A stretch of DNA of 64,000 nt from Peronospora farinosa (GCA_947646735.1 CANTFK010000218.1:106606-170605), one strand, 5' to 3'. Positions 10,826 through 22,087 are shown, counted from the first letter of the stretch. The notes: generated by a model from the letters alone, not told the origin. Made by a program: numbers and translations.

Positions 10826-12250
10826 ACAGGTCTATTATTACTACAAGTGCTACGTAAAAGCTCTTGTTCTCGTCGTAGAAATCACTACGACTCGTAAGTC
10901 GATTCAAGTCTGAAGATGAGCAATAGAGGGCAAAAGTGACTTTAAACTGGCTACTAAATTGAAGGTTACGAGTTGTCCCGGCTCGAGCACAACCATATGT
11001 TGAATGCGGTCTGGGTTGCCCTACCCTAGACCGTTGTAGCCACGTAGAACCGGGGCAGTATGCCCTGTTTAATATGATGCAGACAAGACAGCTTTTTTTA
11101 CGTCGAGTCATCGTGCCACATACAAGTTTTGTCTACCAATCAAATTGTCAGTGCATGTTAAGGAGGTCGCGGATGGTCAAGTGTTCGACCTCGGTATTAA
11201 GACGGTATGGTATCCGTTACGTGATCACCTCACGAAACGACGTCAAGGATTAGTTGCAATATATTGCCACAGTGTTAAAAACGAAGCGTCAAACGAGACA
11301 AGTACCGGTATGCTCACGGGATCGTATTGGGCAGAGCCCATCCCGTCTGTGAAATACCGGTACGAATTTGCCTTACTGTCTTAGTAATACAGCGAAACGA
11401 GCTCTATATAGGAGCTATATTGTCTTCACTCTGAAGGGTACTTTAGCATTGCCTGTCATTTATATTGTCATTTATATTGCTGTAGCCTAGAAATAGTTCC
11501 ACCTTCAGGCGTGAACATGCTCCAGACGAAATCAATTTGCAACGGGACAAATGATAATCATCGTGCTCTCGAGTAGCTGCGATGGCTTCACGCGTACGGT
11601 GTATGTCATAGCTTACGCCGCGTACAGTTCTGACGACTGTAGAGCGACGCTATAAAGGTTTTTTTTCTTCCAAGAAGAAATTTTGACCGAGAGCTCAAGA
11701 TTGCCAGCGAGATGACGGCATCTTTCAGATTTTCTAGCTGCTAACGACAGTCTCTTTCTCGTCAACTATAAAGAGATCGGCACGCGCCAACGATCCGAAG
11801 ATTATAAGGAGCAAAACGCGGTTGAGACCCTAGCGTCGTACCCTTGCGACTCATCCTCTTCTGAAAAAAGATGAGATATTCACTCACATAGCTGCGAAAG
11901 AAATAGAAAGGCTCGGCTACGTGGCGCCAGTTTGGTGTATCGATGACCTTGAATATACTTGGGGGTATCTGGTGATCTAGTCTTCATTTCAATAAGTTTC
12001 GTTTGCACTACATTTCCATGGAGCCCCGATCTGCTTTTTAAGAATGGGAGCTGGTAGTAGACTTTAACCTATCGGTAATTGATCCGGATGCTAACACATC
12101 TTCGGTCGCCTTGATGTAGCCCTTACGAGCGGTGGGGGCAATACTTTACTATAATTACACCCGTCGTCTTTCGGCGAGTGCAAACCCCTTCTTTTAAAAT
12201 GCAACATCGGGGTATTAAGCATTCTAGTTGCGCTCGTATGGAAGGCAACC
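10826..12250. other. Flippase upstream region and unassigned repeats
   Basis: The first ~280 bp should hold the promoter of the flippase. I see no clear motif there. From about 11150 the sequence contains compact inverted repeats, notably a nested hairpin at 11302-11363 (outer stem 302-310 with 355-363, then 316-321 with 341-346, then 328-332 with 336-340). That style matches the Gypsy-1 and Gypsy-2 LTRs, so an old LTR fragment is possible. No domain-bearing ORF was found. Confidence 0.35.
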
Positions 12251-12295
12251 GACGATTAAAGCCTATGATGATGATGTTGTTCGAGTAAGTTAAAT

Positions 12296-12395
12296 GGCCA
12301 GTGGATGGCACTTGGTGCATGTTGGTTATGCCATCCACTGGCACTTGGTGCATGTTGGTTATAGTTGGTGACAGTTGGTGCATGTTGATTGAAGG
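12296..12395. repeat. Short tandem repeat (GGCACTTGGTGCATGTTGGTT-like)
   Basis: A unit containing CTTGGTGCATGTTGGTTAT occurs twice in full and then in shortened forms (TTGGTGACAGTTGGTGCATG). It makes a small minisatellite. Open frames here simply repeat the unit and are not taken as genes. Confidence 0.75.
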
Positions 12396-12527
12396 TAGTG
12401 TCGTGCAGACTCCTGGTCCCAAGTTGTACTTGCCAACTGGCAGAAGCCACGAAGAGATGTTTTTAGGACAGTAGGACTTGTATGGTAAAAAAGAACGACA
12501 GTCTTGAAATTGCATCGTGGCTCAAGT

Positions 12528-12604
12528 GTGATAATTACAACAGGGTTATGAGGCCAAATATGGTCCCAGCATATTTGGGCTCATAACCCTGTTGTAATTA
12601 TCAC
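12528..12604. repeat. 35-bp inverted repeat, Copia LTR-PBS junctions head to head
   Basis: Arms 12528-12562 and 12570-12604 are complementary with one mismatch around a 7-nt loop. Each arm contains a possible LTR end (GTGATAATTACAACA) joined to GGGTTATGAGSCC. The latter resembles the primer-binding site of the Copia element at 51960-51976, complementary to an initiator-tRNA anticodon arm. Reading it as two opposed LTR/PBS junctions is inference. The inverted repeat itself is directly visible. Confidence 0.75.
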
Positions 12605-12778
12605 AATGGCATCTTGACTCGTTTGCACTTCGACACCAAGATACTCCGTGAGCTCTCCTTGATCCTTGATATCGTACCGCAATGTCAGCTTTGCAAATAA
12701 GTCAACCTTAACTGCTTTGTTGTATGCTGAGCGTAAAGTGTCGTCAACGTACACCAGTACTGCTGGTGTACCCGGCAA
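12605..12778 (-). pseudogene. Copia reverse-transcriptase fragment
   Basis: The minus strand reads LVYVDDTLRSAYNKAVKVDL followed by LTLRYDIKDQGELTEYLGVEV. These match the YVDD catalytic loop and the downstream 'IKDLGELxxFLGxEV' region of Copia reverse transcriptases. The frame runs straight into the inverted repeat at 12528-12604. The piece covers less than 60 codons of the domain. Confidence 0.8.
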
Positions 12779-12974
12779 AGCTCCTATGGCTATGCCAGCT
12801 TGGCACCATGGTATTGCCTGAATACCAACAACTTGGTAAGATTTATTTATGCATAGGTAGATGCTTGGAGTCCCATTTAAAGTATCCCGTTACCTGTGTA
12901 ACATCACCCCACAACTTAACACATATCGAGCACATTCCCAGGCGCCAACATGAAGGATCCTGACACCACTTCTG

Positions 12975-13700
12975 ATGCCGTTGCCTCCGCCGACATGCCC
13001 GTACAAACACAATTCTAACGATGATGAAGGATTACGCAAAAGAGTTCGCATATTTGTTAACCTGGCTATTTCTCAGACCCATGCACTTGCGTATTGTGGG
13101 TCCCTTCCAGACAATTGTGAACAGTTTTGCGCAATCAAAGCATTTGCCCTGGAGCTGCACAAAATCGTTCCTCATGCTGCAGGCGTACGTCTCTTCTCTG
13201 TGTTAGGCGCACACCAAGAGCCACAATCGTCCCAGCGCAATTACCATCAAGCGCCTCGGCCAGTTGAATACGCGCTATCGGATCCAGCAAATGATATATT
13301 CAGCCAGCAAGTTGCCAAAGCAATCTCAAATCGGCTCAGGAGAGACCTGCGAAAAATGTGTTAGCGTTGCCAATGCTGCCATCACACAGATGAAAAAGAA
13401 ACAAGAAACCATCCATAAAAAAAGTTGCTTCAGGAATGTAAAGAGTCGATATCGCAGAGCAGGTGGAAAACCCTGCCGACGTGTCTGAAGCGCTGATTGA
13501 CATGATGTGGGCCGATTAAGAAAAAAGAGGCAAACACATCGCAGGGTGATGATGACAACACAGCTCTGGCTGCGTAGGAGTTCGATTGGAGCCTGTTCCA
13601 TTTTGTCAAGGATGATACGTCGGTGCAAACAAATCTCGTCAATCTTGCGATGGACGCGGATGAAGACCGCTGGAGCTTGAGCAACATTTGACGGAGGAAG
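12975..13700 (+). pseudogene. hAT-like transposase C-terminal remnant
   Basis: Across several frames the plus strand carries RLFSVLGAHQ-type text near 13185, then ITIKRLGQLNTRYRIQ (about 13240-13290), then NPADVSEALIDMMWAD near 13470-13517 and an acidic tail. This order resembles the C-terminal dimerisation region of hAT/DUF659 transposases. Frameshifts and stops interrupt it. Family assignment is tentative, as no N-terminal catalytic domain is present. Confidence 0.45.
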
Positions 13701-14452
13701 ATCGTGTGGGGAGTGCAGGGCAGATAGCTTTTTGCAGTTATGTAGGTGTAGCAGCTTGTTGCAGGTGGCAACAGAAGGTTTTGTATTTGGAAAGGCTATG
13801 CCAGCTATACATTAGGGTCATAGCTGGACCCCTAGCCAAGCCTAAGGCTTTGTCGGGTACTGTGTCTATACTATCGTCAAGACACGATTCCGTTGAACAT
13901 CTCCGATACTCATTTTTCATCATCCAGTTGTGGAATTTTTTGGTTTGACTTCTGGTGGTATGTTAGCTGTAGAAATTTCTTCCAGTGAGTTTCTTGGGCC
14001 GCATTGCATTCATTTCTTCACACTGAGCTTAAAGATTAAATTCTACGTATTTCGAACGTCCAGCATTTTTGGTGCTCCGTGATATTCTGACGTTACTCGA
14101 ACGGATAAACTGGCCCAGCTTGATCATTAAAGTTTCTTTTGGGGTTTGCCACCTGCGCAGGTATTCCGGCTGTCCAGCATCTATCACGTCTTGACATCTT
14201 GCAGCCGTCGTTGAGCTTGTCCGTAATCCTTCCTCTCTCTTGACCAGCCACCACTTCACTTGACTCCCCTTTCTGTTGCAGAGCTTGGTCGTTCCTTTCG
14301 CGAACGTAAATAGCAGCTGCGTGTCGCCGTGCACTCATGTGATTCGATTTACCATCCTCGAAAGATTTCTTACGCGACATCATGTACGATCAGCCCTGGT
14401 GCAAATCCCATCGTATAGCACAGTCACCAAACCAAGTCGTTGGGGCTCATAT
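13701..14452. other. Unassigned sequence before Gypsy-1
   Basis: The minus strand from 14383 to 14093 is open for 96 codons and rich in Lys, Arg and Glu. I recognise no domain. The rest shows no supported feature. Gypsy-1 is inserted at 14452/14453, but the flanks do not show a matching target duplication with 22550 onward. Confidence 0.3.
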
Positions 14453-14908
14453 TGTAACGGGGTGAGCCCGTTACATAATATTGACACTTATATGAAGTGT
14501 CAATAAATATTATTATAACTAACAATATTTGACAATATTATCTTTTCCTATAATATTGTCTTTAAATCTCCTTGAAGTTGGAGATGCCTTCTCATTGGTT
14601 GATATGGGCCATCATATCAACCAATGCGCTAACCAATGACCGATGGACGCGCGCAATGAGTGGAGGGCAAGTTGTTAACATACATAGTTGCAGTTTAATA
14701 TAGTTAACATAGGTTATAATAGATTAGTTTTATTAGATAGTTAACTATATTAAATACAGTTCTCTTTTCCTCTACTTCTAAGCGTGTCGTTTAGAAGTAA
14801 AGCTTCCTCTGCCTCTTTTGTCAGAGAAGTTTTGAGGCACCTGCTTTCACTGTCATCGGTGAAGGTAGACTATACTGTAATCAGTATAGTCGGAGGGTGC
14901 CCTATACA
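14453..14908 (+). repeat. Gypsy-1 5' LTR
   Basis: Begins TGTAACGGGG. It is matched to the 3' copy along its length. Perfect stems include 14453-14461 with 14467-14475 (9 bp), 14481-14489 with 14495-14503 (9 bp), 14531-14540 with 14551-14560 (10 bp), 14593-14606 with 14613-14626 (14 bp) and 14868-14877 with 14882-14891 (10 bp). The end is set by comparison with the CCCCATTACA terminus of the 3' LTR. Confidence 0.88.
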
Positions 14909-14910
14909 CC

Positions 14911-14926
14911 TGGTAGCACTTCGTGG
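14911..14926 (+). other. Candidate Gypsy-1 primer-binding site
   Basis: TGGTAGCACTTCGTGG starts two bases after the LTR end, where a tRNA-complementary site beginning TGG is expected. Gypsy-2 has TGGTAGCAC at the same place. I did not identify the tRNA. Confidence 0.5.
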
Positions 14927-14955
14927 TCCGTTCAGCGACCACCGCACCATCCGCT

Positions 14956-15805
14956 ATGGAACCAGCGGGTGATGAACGTCATCACGCAACGCGTGATGAT
15001 TTCCGCCATTTGAGTGACCTCGAATGGAATGCGGTTCAGCGTTTGGCTGAAACCATCGGTAACCCTGCCCTTGGTGCCATGAGGCTCTCTCTTATCGAAT
15101 ACGACCAACATGCAACCATCGCCAAGTTCATACAACATAAACTTGACGAAGCTGTAAAGAAAATCACCTTGCTACAGGAGAAAGGTATTCAACAGGTTGA
15201 CCTGTTGATAGAACAAGGCGCTCATCAAGCTGACTTGTTGATGCAGCAGGGTGCTCAACAGTCTGAACTGTTGAGACAACAGCAGGATAGTGCTGTTGCT
15301 GCCGGGTCGACGTATACACGTCAACCCGAGTCCTTGAAGATTGATGTTTTCAAGTACAAGGCAGTCGAAATCGACGATGCTATTGAGGCAATTTGTTGAA
15401 ATCGACGATGCTATTAAGGCTCGTCGCATCGATGACGATGCGATGAAGGTCAAGCTCTCCATGTCGAACTTGGCAGGACGTGGTCCTTAAGGCTCAAACT
15501 GCATGACCCATACATTTTCCCAACGTATGATGTCTTCAAGGCGCGGCTCAAACATGCGTTTGAACCACCTCGCGCCGAATTCAGGGCTCGGGCTGAGATC
15601 CTGGATTTGAAACAGGGTAAGCGTGATATACACGCTTACGCCCAACACGTACGATACCTCGTTAGCTGTATCGTACTGAACCCAATCGATGAACACACGC
15701 AGGTTATTGTGTTCATCAAGGGTCTGACAGATGGTCCTGTCAAGACCCACCTGTTCCGCATCGAACTAGAATCGCTGGATCAAGCGATCTCTGCAGCGTA
15801 ACAGG
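14956..15805 (+). pseudogene. Gypsy-1 gag, frame-broken
   Basis: Starts at ATG 14956 (MEPAGDERHH). Residues from about 60 form a coiled coil built on an 11-residue repeat of the type QQVDLLIEQGA, HQADLLMQQGA, QQSELLRQQ. A 31-bp tandem duplication (GAAATCGACGATGC at 15367 and again at 15398) throws the frame and causes the stop at 15397-15399. The retrotransposon gag core resumes around 15600-15800 (HAYAQHVRYLV, FIKGLTDGPVKTHL). A single degenerate CCHC knuckle is suggested near 15930-15990 (CNRYQKLGHY, with later Cys and His displaced). Confidence 0.75.
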
Positions 15806-16199
15806 AGGACTTTAGCCTACAATAGGCTCACATCCACTCGGGATCCTATCGTCCACCGAGGCGACAGGAGGGCGGAGGTCCAGAACCAATGGACCTCTCC
15901 TATGTAGAGAGCGAGCGACCTCGCTCTCCAGGGTACAAGCGATTGCAAAAGTGCAATCGCTATCAGAAGTTGGGCCACTATGTCGTGCCCCACGCCCAGT
16001 GTCTCGTGACACTGGGAGTGACGATCGACCATCTGCCAAGAAGGGCCAGAGACGTGGGTCCCGCGCTGCTGCAAATTCGCAACAACGTGGTGGACCATAA
16101 AAAAATGGTCGGGTTCTGTAGGGACGGAGCGCCCTACTGATCCAGCAACATCAAGAGAGTTCGCGGGACTCTTGACGAGGGTTGCTCCCAACACACAGT

Positions 16200-16985
16200 C
16201 ACTGTGTGTTGCCGCTCCCAGTGATGAGGTATCTCGCATCACCTTGAAGATCGAATTGACAAAGAACATGTCACTTCGCGTTCTAGTTAATTGTGGGGCG
16301 TTTGCAACTTTGTGTTTGACGCCAATCGCTAGAGGATCGTAGGCTCAAATATGTTAAGCGCGAGACTTATCCAACGAGGATGACGATGCGCCTTGCAACT
16401 GGCGCATCCGTTATAGTAAAGAAACGTGTAGTGAGAATTCACTACACGCTTGAAGGCAAAAAGTACGATGATGATTTCATCGTACTTGACCTGGATGACA
16501 AATTTGATGTCATCCTAGGATTACCATGGCTCAGAATGTACGAGCCATGGGTCAGCTGGCAGCATCGAACCGTGAAGATGCCTGCCGCTTGTTCATCAGA
16601 TGGACATCTGATGAACGTCTTGGAGCGTTCACAAGCGTGTGAATGTACTACGAGTGAGTGCGATGGCCTCACTTGTGGTTCGGGCGTTAGTACGACTGCA
16701 CAAGAACTCAGCGTGACAGACAGTCACGCTGTGGAGCAAGCTGCCGGCGGCTGTGCACAAGCACAGGCAGCGCCGAAGGTCCACCACTCGAATAAGTCGA
16801 GTGGACCGGGACATGAATGCTCACCTAGAGGGCAGCATTCACCGAAGAGTAAACCGGTTGCCCAGAAGAGGCAACACGGTAATCCTAGATCAACTGGAGA
16901 GTTGATCGTAGAGGATCTCGCTGTGGTTGCGCCACCACAGCTAGTGGAAGTCGATGGACAAGTTTCATCGAGCCTGCGGGAATAA
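16200..16985 (+). pseudogene. Gypsy-1 retropepsin region
   Basis: The active-site region near 16270-16310 reads LRVLVNCGAFATL, where retropepsins have a D[ST]G triad, so the catalytic Asp appears to be Asn. The C-terminal flap-to-core part is open from 16380 and contains FDVILGLPWL, the usual second signature. A polar linker follows to 16985. The stretch 16385-16971 holds about 15 mapped hairpins. Confidence 0.7.
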
Positions 16986-17032
16986 GTCCCCAGTGCCTTG
17001 AGAAAATAAGTCCCCAGGAAGTAACCGAGACG

Positions 17033-18760
17033 TTGAACGTCTTGGTTGATGACGGAATTAACGTAGGCGCTTATACGCTTGATCTGATCGCGCCTCCGAA
17101 GTTAACTTTGGAGATAACTCAGTTGCCTACGCTAGAACCTAAAAGGTTCTTGCGTGATCTGCGTAGTGGCAAAGTCAAGCAGATCTGTGTGCTCGTCGCA
17201 GAGGACGAGTACATGACTGACATTCGGTCAGCAACAGTTTTTGAAGAGAACGAACGGGTTCTCAGCAGCTCATCAATGGACGAAAGTGTCCTTGATGAGA
17301 AGACTCGGATTGAACGATATACTTCGCAATCCTGGGAGTCGCTGAAGTCAAATCCTTTGTACAAAAATTTGGTCGAATTCAAGGATGTATTCCCCGAATC
17401 CGTTCCGTGCGAGTTGCCTAAGGATAAAGGTACTCGACACGAGATCGACCTAGTTCCAGGAACAAAGTATTGTGTCATGAAACAGTGGCCACTGCCTCGG
17501 GAACAGGTCGAGGAGATCGGCAAGTTCTTTGCCGATCGCCTAGCTGCGAGCCATGTGAGGGAAGCAACTTCACCTCACATCTCTCCGACCTTCTGTGTGC
17601 GCAAGGCCAAAGGAGGGTGGCGGATAGTACACGCGTTAATCAAGTTGAACGCTGCAACGATACCGGCGCAAACGCAGATATCGAGAAAGGACGTAATCAT
17701 AGATGGCATGTCTATGAGTACCATCTTTTCGTCCATGGATCTGATGAATGGTTTCTATCAGATCCTAATGCGTGAACGGGACATCCCGTACACAGCAGTG
17801 AGAACTCCCAGTGGTATGCTCTGGGAATAGTTAATGATGCCGCAAGGGCTTAGTAATGCACCAGCCAGATTCAATAGATGTGTTTCACATCTATTGCGAC
17901 CGGTGCGCGATTTCGCACCGAGTTAATTCGATGATGTGTTCGTCCATAGCCCGGCTATGGACGAGAAAACCGACGTGGAAGTCCAATGACTTCACGTCCA
18001 TAAGGTTCTTACTTTAATGAGAGCATAAGTTGTACGCCAACCTCAAGAAGTGTATATTCGCAGCTAGCGAAATACCACTTCTTGGGTGCATCGTCGGAAA
18101 TAACGGCGTACGCCCTGATTCAGAAAAGATCAAGGCGATCACCGACTGGCCAGGGCCAGTAGATGTCAAGGGACTAAGGAAGTTCCTTGGGCTAGCGGCG
18201 TACTTGCACAAGTACTCGAGCAAATACGCCGAAATGACAGTACATCTTTCTTGTTTACTCAAGAAAAATGTAAAGTGGAACTGGAACGCTGACTGTCAGC
18301 GTTCCTTTGAACGTATCAAGCAAAGCTTGATAAAATTCCCAGTATTGGCTATTGCAGATCAAGACAGACCATTCTATGTGGTCTGTGACGCCAGCGATTT
18401 TGCAATCGGCTGTGCACATATGAAATATGATGCAGATGGCGCAGAACGTGTCGTCTGTTATCAATCGCGTCAGCTGCAACCAGCTGAGCGCAATTAACCG
18501 GTGCATGACAAGGAACTCCTTGCCATGAAGTATGCACTGGATAAGTTTCGCGTCTATCTCTTAGGAGATATACCTTTCATTGTGTATATAGACCATGCGT
18601 CACTACGCACGGCTGTAAGCAGTCCACACCTCTCGCAACTAATGTCGAGATGGTTGTCGTTCTTCGCGAGGTACAACTTATCCGTGGAGTACAAACCGGG
18701 ACGACTTGGTGCCGTCGCCGATGCTCTTTTACGTCGGCCTGACCTAGAGCCGACAGTGCA
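17033..18760 (+). pseudogene. Gypsy-1 reverse transcriptase and RNase H
   Basis: RT text runs from HEIDLVPGTKYCVMKQWPLP through SPTFCVRKAKGGWRIV, STIFSSMDLMNGFYQILM and TPSGMLWE to a TAG stop at 17828-17830, then MPQGLSNAPARFNR. In the catalytic loop the expected Tyr of YFDDVFVHS is a TAA stop (17924-17926). RNase H continues with YVVCDASDFAIG near 18380, another TAA near 18495, and DKELLAMKYALDKFRVYLLG. Domain order is that of Ty3/Gypsy. Several lesions replace Tyr or Trp codons with stops. Confidence 0.88.
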
Positions 18761-19700
18761 ATCCGACTGTGATGTGAGCACCATTGTCGCCACGCTGAGT
18801 ACCAGCGTCTTTTCTTCGAGCTTACTCGACGACATTAAAAGGGCATGCGCACAAGATAATGATCTTGTACGCCTGATGGAGTATCTCAAGAACCCATCCA
18901 CGCAAGCTAAGAAGTGCTTGCCTGCCATGTATCGATCTTCTCTCGATCGATACACCCAGCGGGACGGCTTACTATATTACACAGCCTTCAACAACGACAC
19001 GCCTCGTGTTGTTGTACCACCAAAACATGATCTCAGGTTAAGGATCATTTTTGAATGTCACGATGAACCAATAAGTGGGCATCTCGGCCGTGAGAAGGCT
19101 TACCTCACGGTCAGTCGCGACTTTTACTGGCCACGCCAGTATAAGTTTGTGCGCAAGTACGTGCGTGCTTGCGAGGTGTGTCAACGAGTGAAGCCTAGTC
19201 CTTCACTCCGTGCACCATTGCAGCCTCTACCTGTTCCGGCAGAGTGCTGGGAGTCCGTATCAATGGACTTCGTCTTTGGGTTTCCCAAAGACGCTCACGG
19301 GAATAATGGTATTCTCGTGTTTGTAGACAGGTTCAGCAAGATGGTGCATTTTGTTGCTGTACCTGAGTCAATCACAGCAGAGGTCTGTGCTCGAGTGTTT
19401 ATCGATACAATCTTTCGATTGCACGGTTTAACCCGTGAACTTGTGTCCGATAGGGACCCCGGTTCACGGCTAAGTTTTAGCGTTCCGTGTTCCAAAAAAC
19501 TGGAACACGGCTCACAATGTCTACTTCTGACCATCCAGAAACTGATGGTCAGACTGAACGCGCCGATCGCGTCCTCAAAGAAATTCTTCGAGGGTAAGTC
19601 CACTCGTTTACGAGTTGGAGTAAGTTCTTGTCGATGGTCGAATTCGTCTCAAACAACTCAGGGCATGCTTCCACGACGCATGCACCGTTCTACGTAAATG
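18761..19700 (+). pseudogene. Gypsy-1 integrase
   Basis: The HHCC zinc-binding region is intact (ECHDEPISGHLGREKA then CEVCQRVKPS). The catalytic core shows SMDFVFGFP and VSDRDP. After a frameshift near 19460 the third acidic residue is found in another frame, in the DGQTERADRVL context around 19545-19570. A TGG-to-TAG change is visible near 19478. Confidence 0.85.
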
Positions 19701-19750
19701 GCCTTCGCTATCCACGTGTCCCCGCATTAGTAGAGGGTGAATCTAATTTA

Positions 19751-19764
19751 AAGGGGGGGGGAGA
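19751..19764 (+). other. Internal purine tract (candidate second PPT)
   Basis: An uninterrupted purine run, AAGGGGGGGGGAGA, sits just after the integrase core, over 2 kb before the terminal tract. It could be a central polypurine tract or simply coding Gly/Lys codons. Sequence alone cannot decide. Confidence 0.35.
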
Positions 19765-20689
19765 CTCGTTCGAGCGAGACCAATCTGACTCTTGCTTATC
19801 ACGCAACGACGTTATGGTCGACGCGAAAGTAACCGAAGTCGTACCATTCGACTTCGGTGAAGAGGAAGAAAGTAAGAGCGATGACGCTCTTACTGATAAC
19901 GATGCTGAAGATATCAGCATCGTTCGAGGTATCATAAGTGAGAACAGTAATGTTCTCGCTGAATTAGTAACCGATATCTCTGCAGTGCACTCACAATGCA
20001 CTGCAGCCAAAAGCAACTAGTCAGATGACTCGTGAAGCGGTAGTCCGTTTCGTGCAAGACTCCATCGCAGAAGCGGTGGATAAGCAAAAGCGAAACGCAG
20101 ACAATAATGGAAGGGCAAATTCTCAGACATTTATTGCAGGTGATTTAGTTTTACAGTCAACAGTTAACCTACCTAAACATGTAGTAACTAACGTGGGCAG
20201 CAATAACTTGTTGCCCAATAACATCGGCACATTTCGTGTATTGTGCCGCCTCGGCAACGCATACACGATCGAGTTGTCACGCAGGATGCGTACGCATCCT
20301 ACTTTTTACGTGGGACGTCTTCGTCCGTACGTTCAGTACGCGGCTTCTTCGAACGACGAAGATAGCCATTACTCTCAAGAATCCCCTTCAGATTCTTGTT
20401 GTCACAAATCAGATTCGATACCTGGTCGTGTAGAGATGAGATCGTCCCATGATATTGGACGATCTCCTGACGAGAAGTCGCCGTTCATTCTCCAACAGTG
20501 CGACAGTATTGTCTGCCCGAGACTTCTCATGGTCAACCCAAGCTGTCGCACAATTCTCTTTAAGCGGCGACGCTTATCCCGTTCGTGATCAATATCAAGA
20601 CGTAGCTCACGAGTTACACGGGCAAATTTGTCTAACTCAGCAGACAAGTTCGATGAAAGAATCGGACAGGGATTTTCCTCCACCACCGC

Positions 20690-20900
20690 ATCCGCTGGTG
20701 GACACTCATGGTGGGAAGCGCTTCCTCGTGGAACGCTTGATAAATAACCGCGAGGTAAAGGGACGTCGGACGAGTTATCTCGTCCGGTGGCGTGGCTATC
20801 CGCCTTCGGCGGATAGCTGGTAACCTCGTGCTTAACTGATGGCCGACGTTCCCGGCCTTGTCGAACAGTACGACAAGGGACACCCGATGGTGAAGGACCA
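20690..20900 (+). pseudogene. Gypsy-1 chromodomain
   Basis: The text FLVERLINNREVKGRRTSYL, VRWRGYPPSADSW, stop, then GLVEQYDKGHP matches a chromodomain with its aromatic cage residues and the closing 'W-x-P' segment. In chromoviruses such domains direct integration to marked chromatin. The TAA after SADSW (20821-20823) lies where Glu is usual. Confidence 0.8.
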
Positions 20901-21192
20901 TCGAAAAACGAGCGCCTAGCGCGCTCGTAAAGGGATTACAAAGTAGCAATCCCTTCACGCATTTCAGAAGAGATGCGAGCCCTCCACCAGGGCTCAGTAA
21001 GGAGGAACGCCTCCTTAGGCGCTCTTGACGAGGTGCTCAGGCACCCCGGGCATGGGTCGCTCCAAGAGAGGCATAACAGGCCTGCTTCTCTAGATAACCG
21101 GTGCAAACGATAGCATGCACCGGACGTACTTCGTTTCTCAAACTTATTGCGGCTAGCAAAAAGTCTTTGAAACCAAGCCTCTTTCCCAACGT

Positions 21193-21988
21193 TTAAAACG
21201 TTAAAGATAAATGCGCTCCAAGATTGGAGGAACGCGTCAGCCTCACGCTTCTTGTGTGGGCCATACCATCGATGTTCAAGGAACACATCGATGTAATAAT
21301 CGTTTCAGTGCGAAAGTTCTTCGCACTGGCGTCAAGGCCATGAAGCTTTGACGCATCAAACAACGGTATAGGAAACCGTTCGTTGGTCTTTCCAGACCAA
21401 CGATCAAGCAGATGCTTAGGTAGCATCCATGGCTTGCGATCAGGAGCAAGACGCAATACGTTGCAGTCTAAAGACTCCTGCGTGGTGTCAACAGAAGTAC
21501 AGACACCACGAGCATTAGTGTCAACAGAAGTACCGACACAACGTGCATTGATGTCAGTAGAAGCATTGACATCACCCTTACCGACCCCACTCGAGTCACT
21601 ATCCCTTGACTCGTTTGGCAAGTCGTCTGATTCATCAGACGAACCGAACATTTCACGGTACATTGATTCACTCAATGTACCACGGCCCCTCTTCGAAGGA
21701 TTCGAAGACGAGGTATCACCCCGGGTAGAGCCCAAGGGTGGCACAAGGGTGGCACAAGTGGCTTTGAATCGGATGCGTACCAGAGTAGTCAACAACTAAC
21801 TATGGGACAACACTTTCATGTGGCGAAGCGGTACGTGAACCTTCAACAGGCGTTGCAGACTGATGTCGACTTCCAGCAGACACATTAGCGTCTGCTGGCT
21901 GAGGCTGGGAAGCCTCAGTAGCGGCTGCACACAGGCGTGCAGCCGAGCTCTCGGCTGCCTTAGCAGCGACGCGCATTGACTTGGTCAT
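21193..21988 (-). pseudogene. Gypsy-1 antisense ORF
   Basis: On the minus strand between pol and the 3' LTR lie two open stretches: 21800-21988 (62 aa, starting MTKSMRVAAKAAESSAARL, Ala-rich) and 21193-21795 (200 aa). They are separated by a few bases and probably once formed one ORF. The second part has an acidic Ser/Asp segment containing MFGSSDESDD and a Thr/Asp repeat. No known domain is recognised. Gypsy-3 has an antisense ORF in the same place with an LFGHSESDTES segment. Function unknown. Confidence 0.5.
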
Positions 21989-22072
21989 AGCGTAAGATTG
22001 TTGAATAAAAGAAAATTTAACAAGTGCTCCTTTCCCATAGTCACTAAACAGTCACTAATGTGACTTTTGGTT

Positions 22073-22084
22073 GAGGGGGGAGGG
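22073..22084 (+). other. Gypsy-1 polypurine tract
   Basis: GAGGGGGGAGGG immediately precedes the 3' LTR at 22088, the expected primer for plus-strand synthesis. Confidence 0.8.
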
Positions 22085-22087
22085 TGA

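Noticed and set aside
15889..16140. Complete zinc knuckle in Gypsy-1 gag
   Set aside because: Only part of the C-x2-C-x4-H-x4-C spacing is present. Treated as degenerate.
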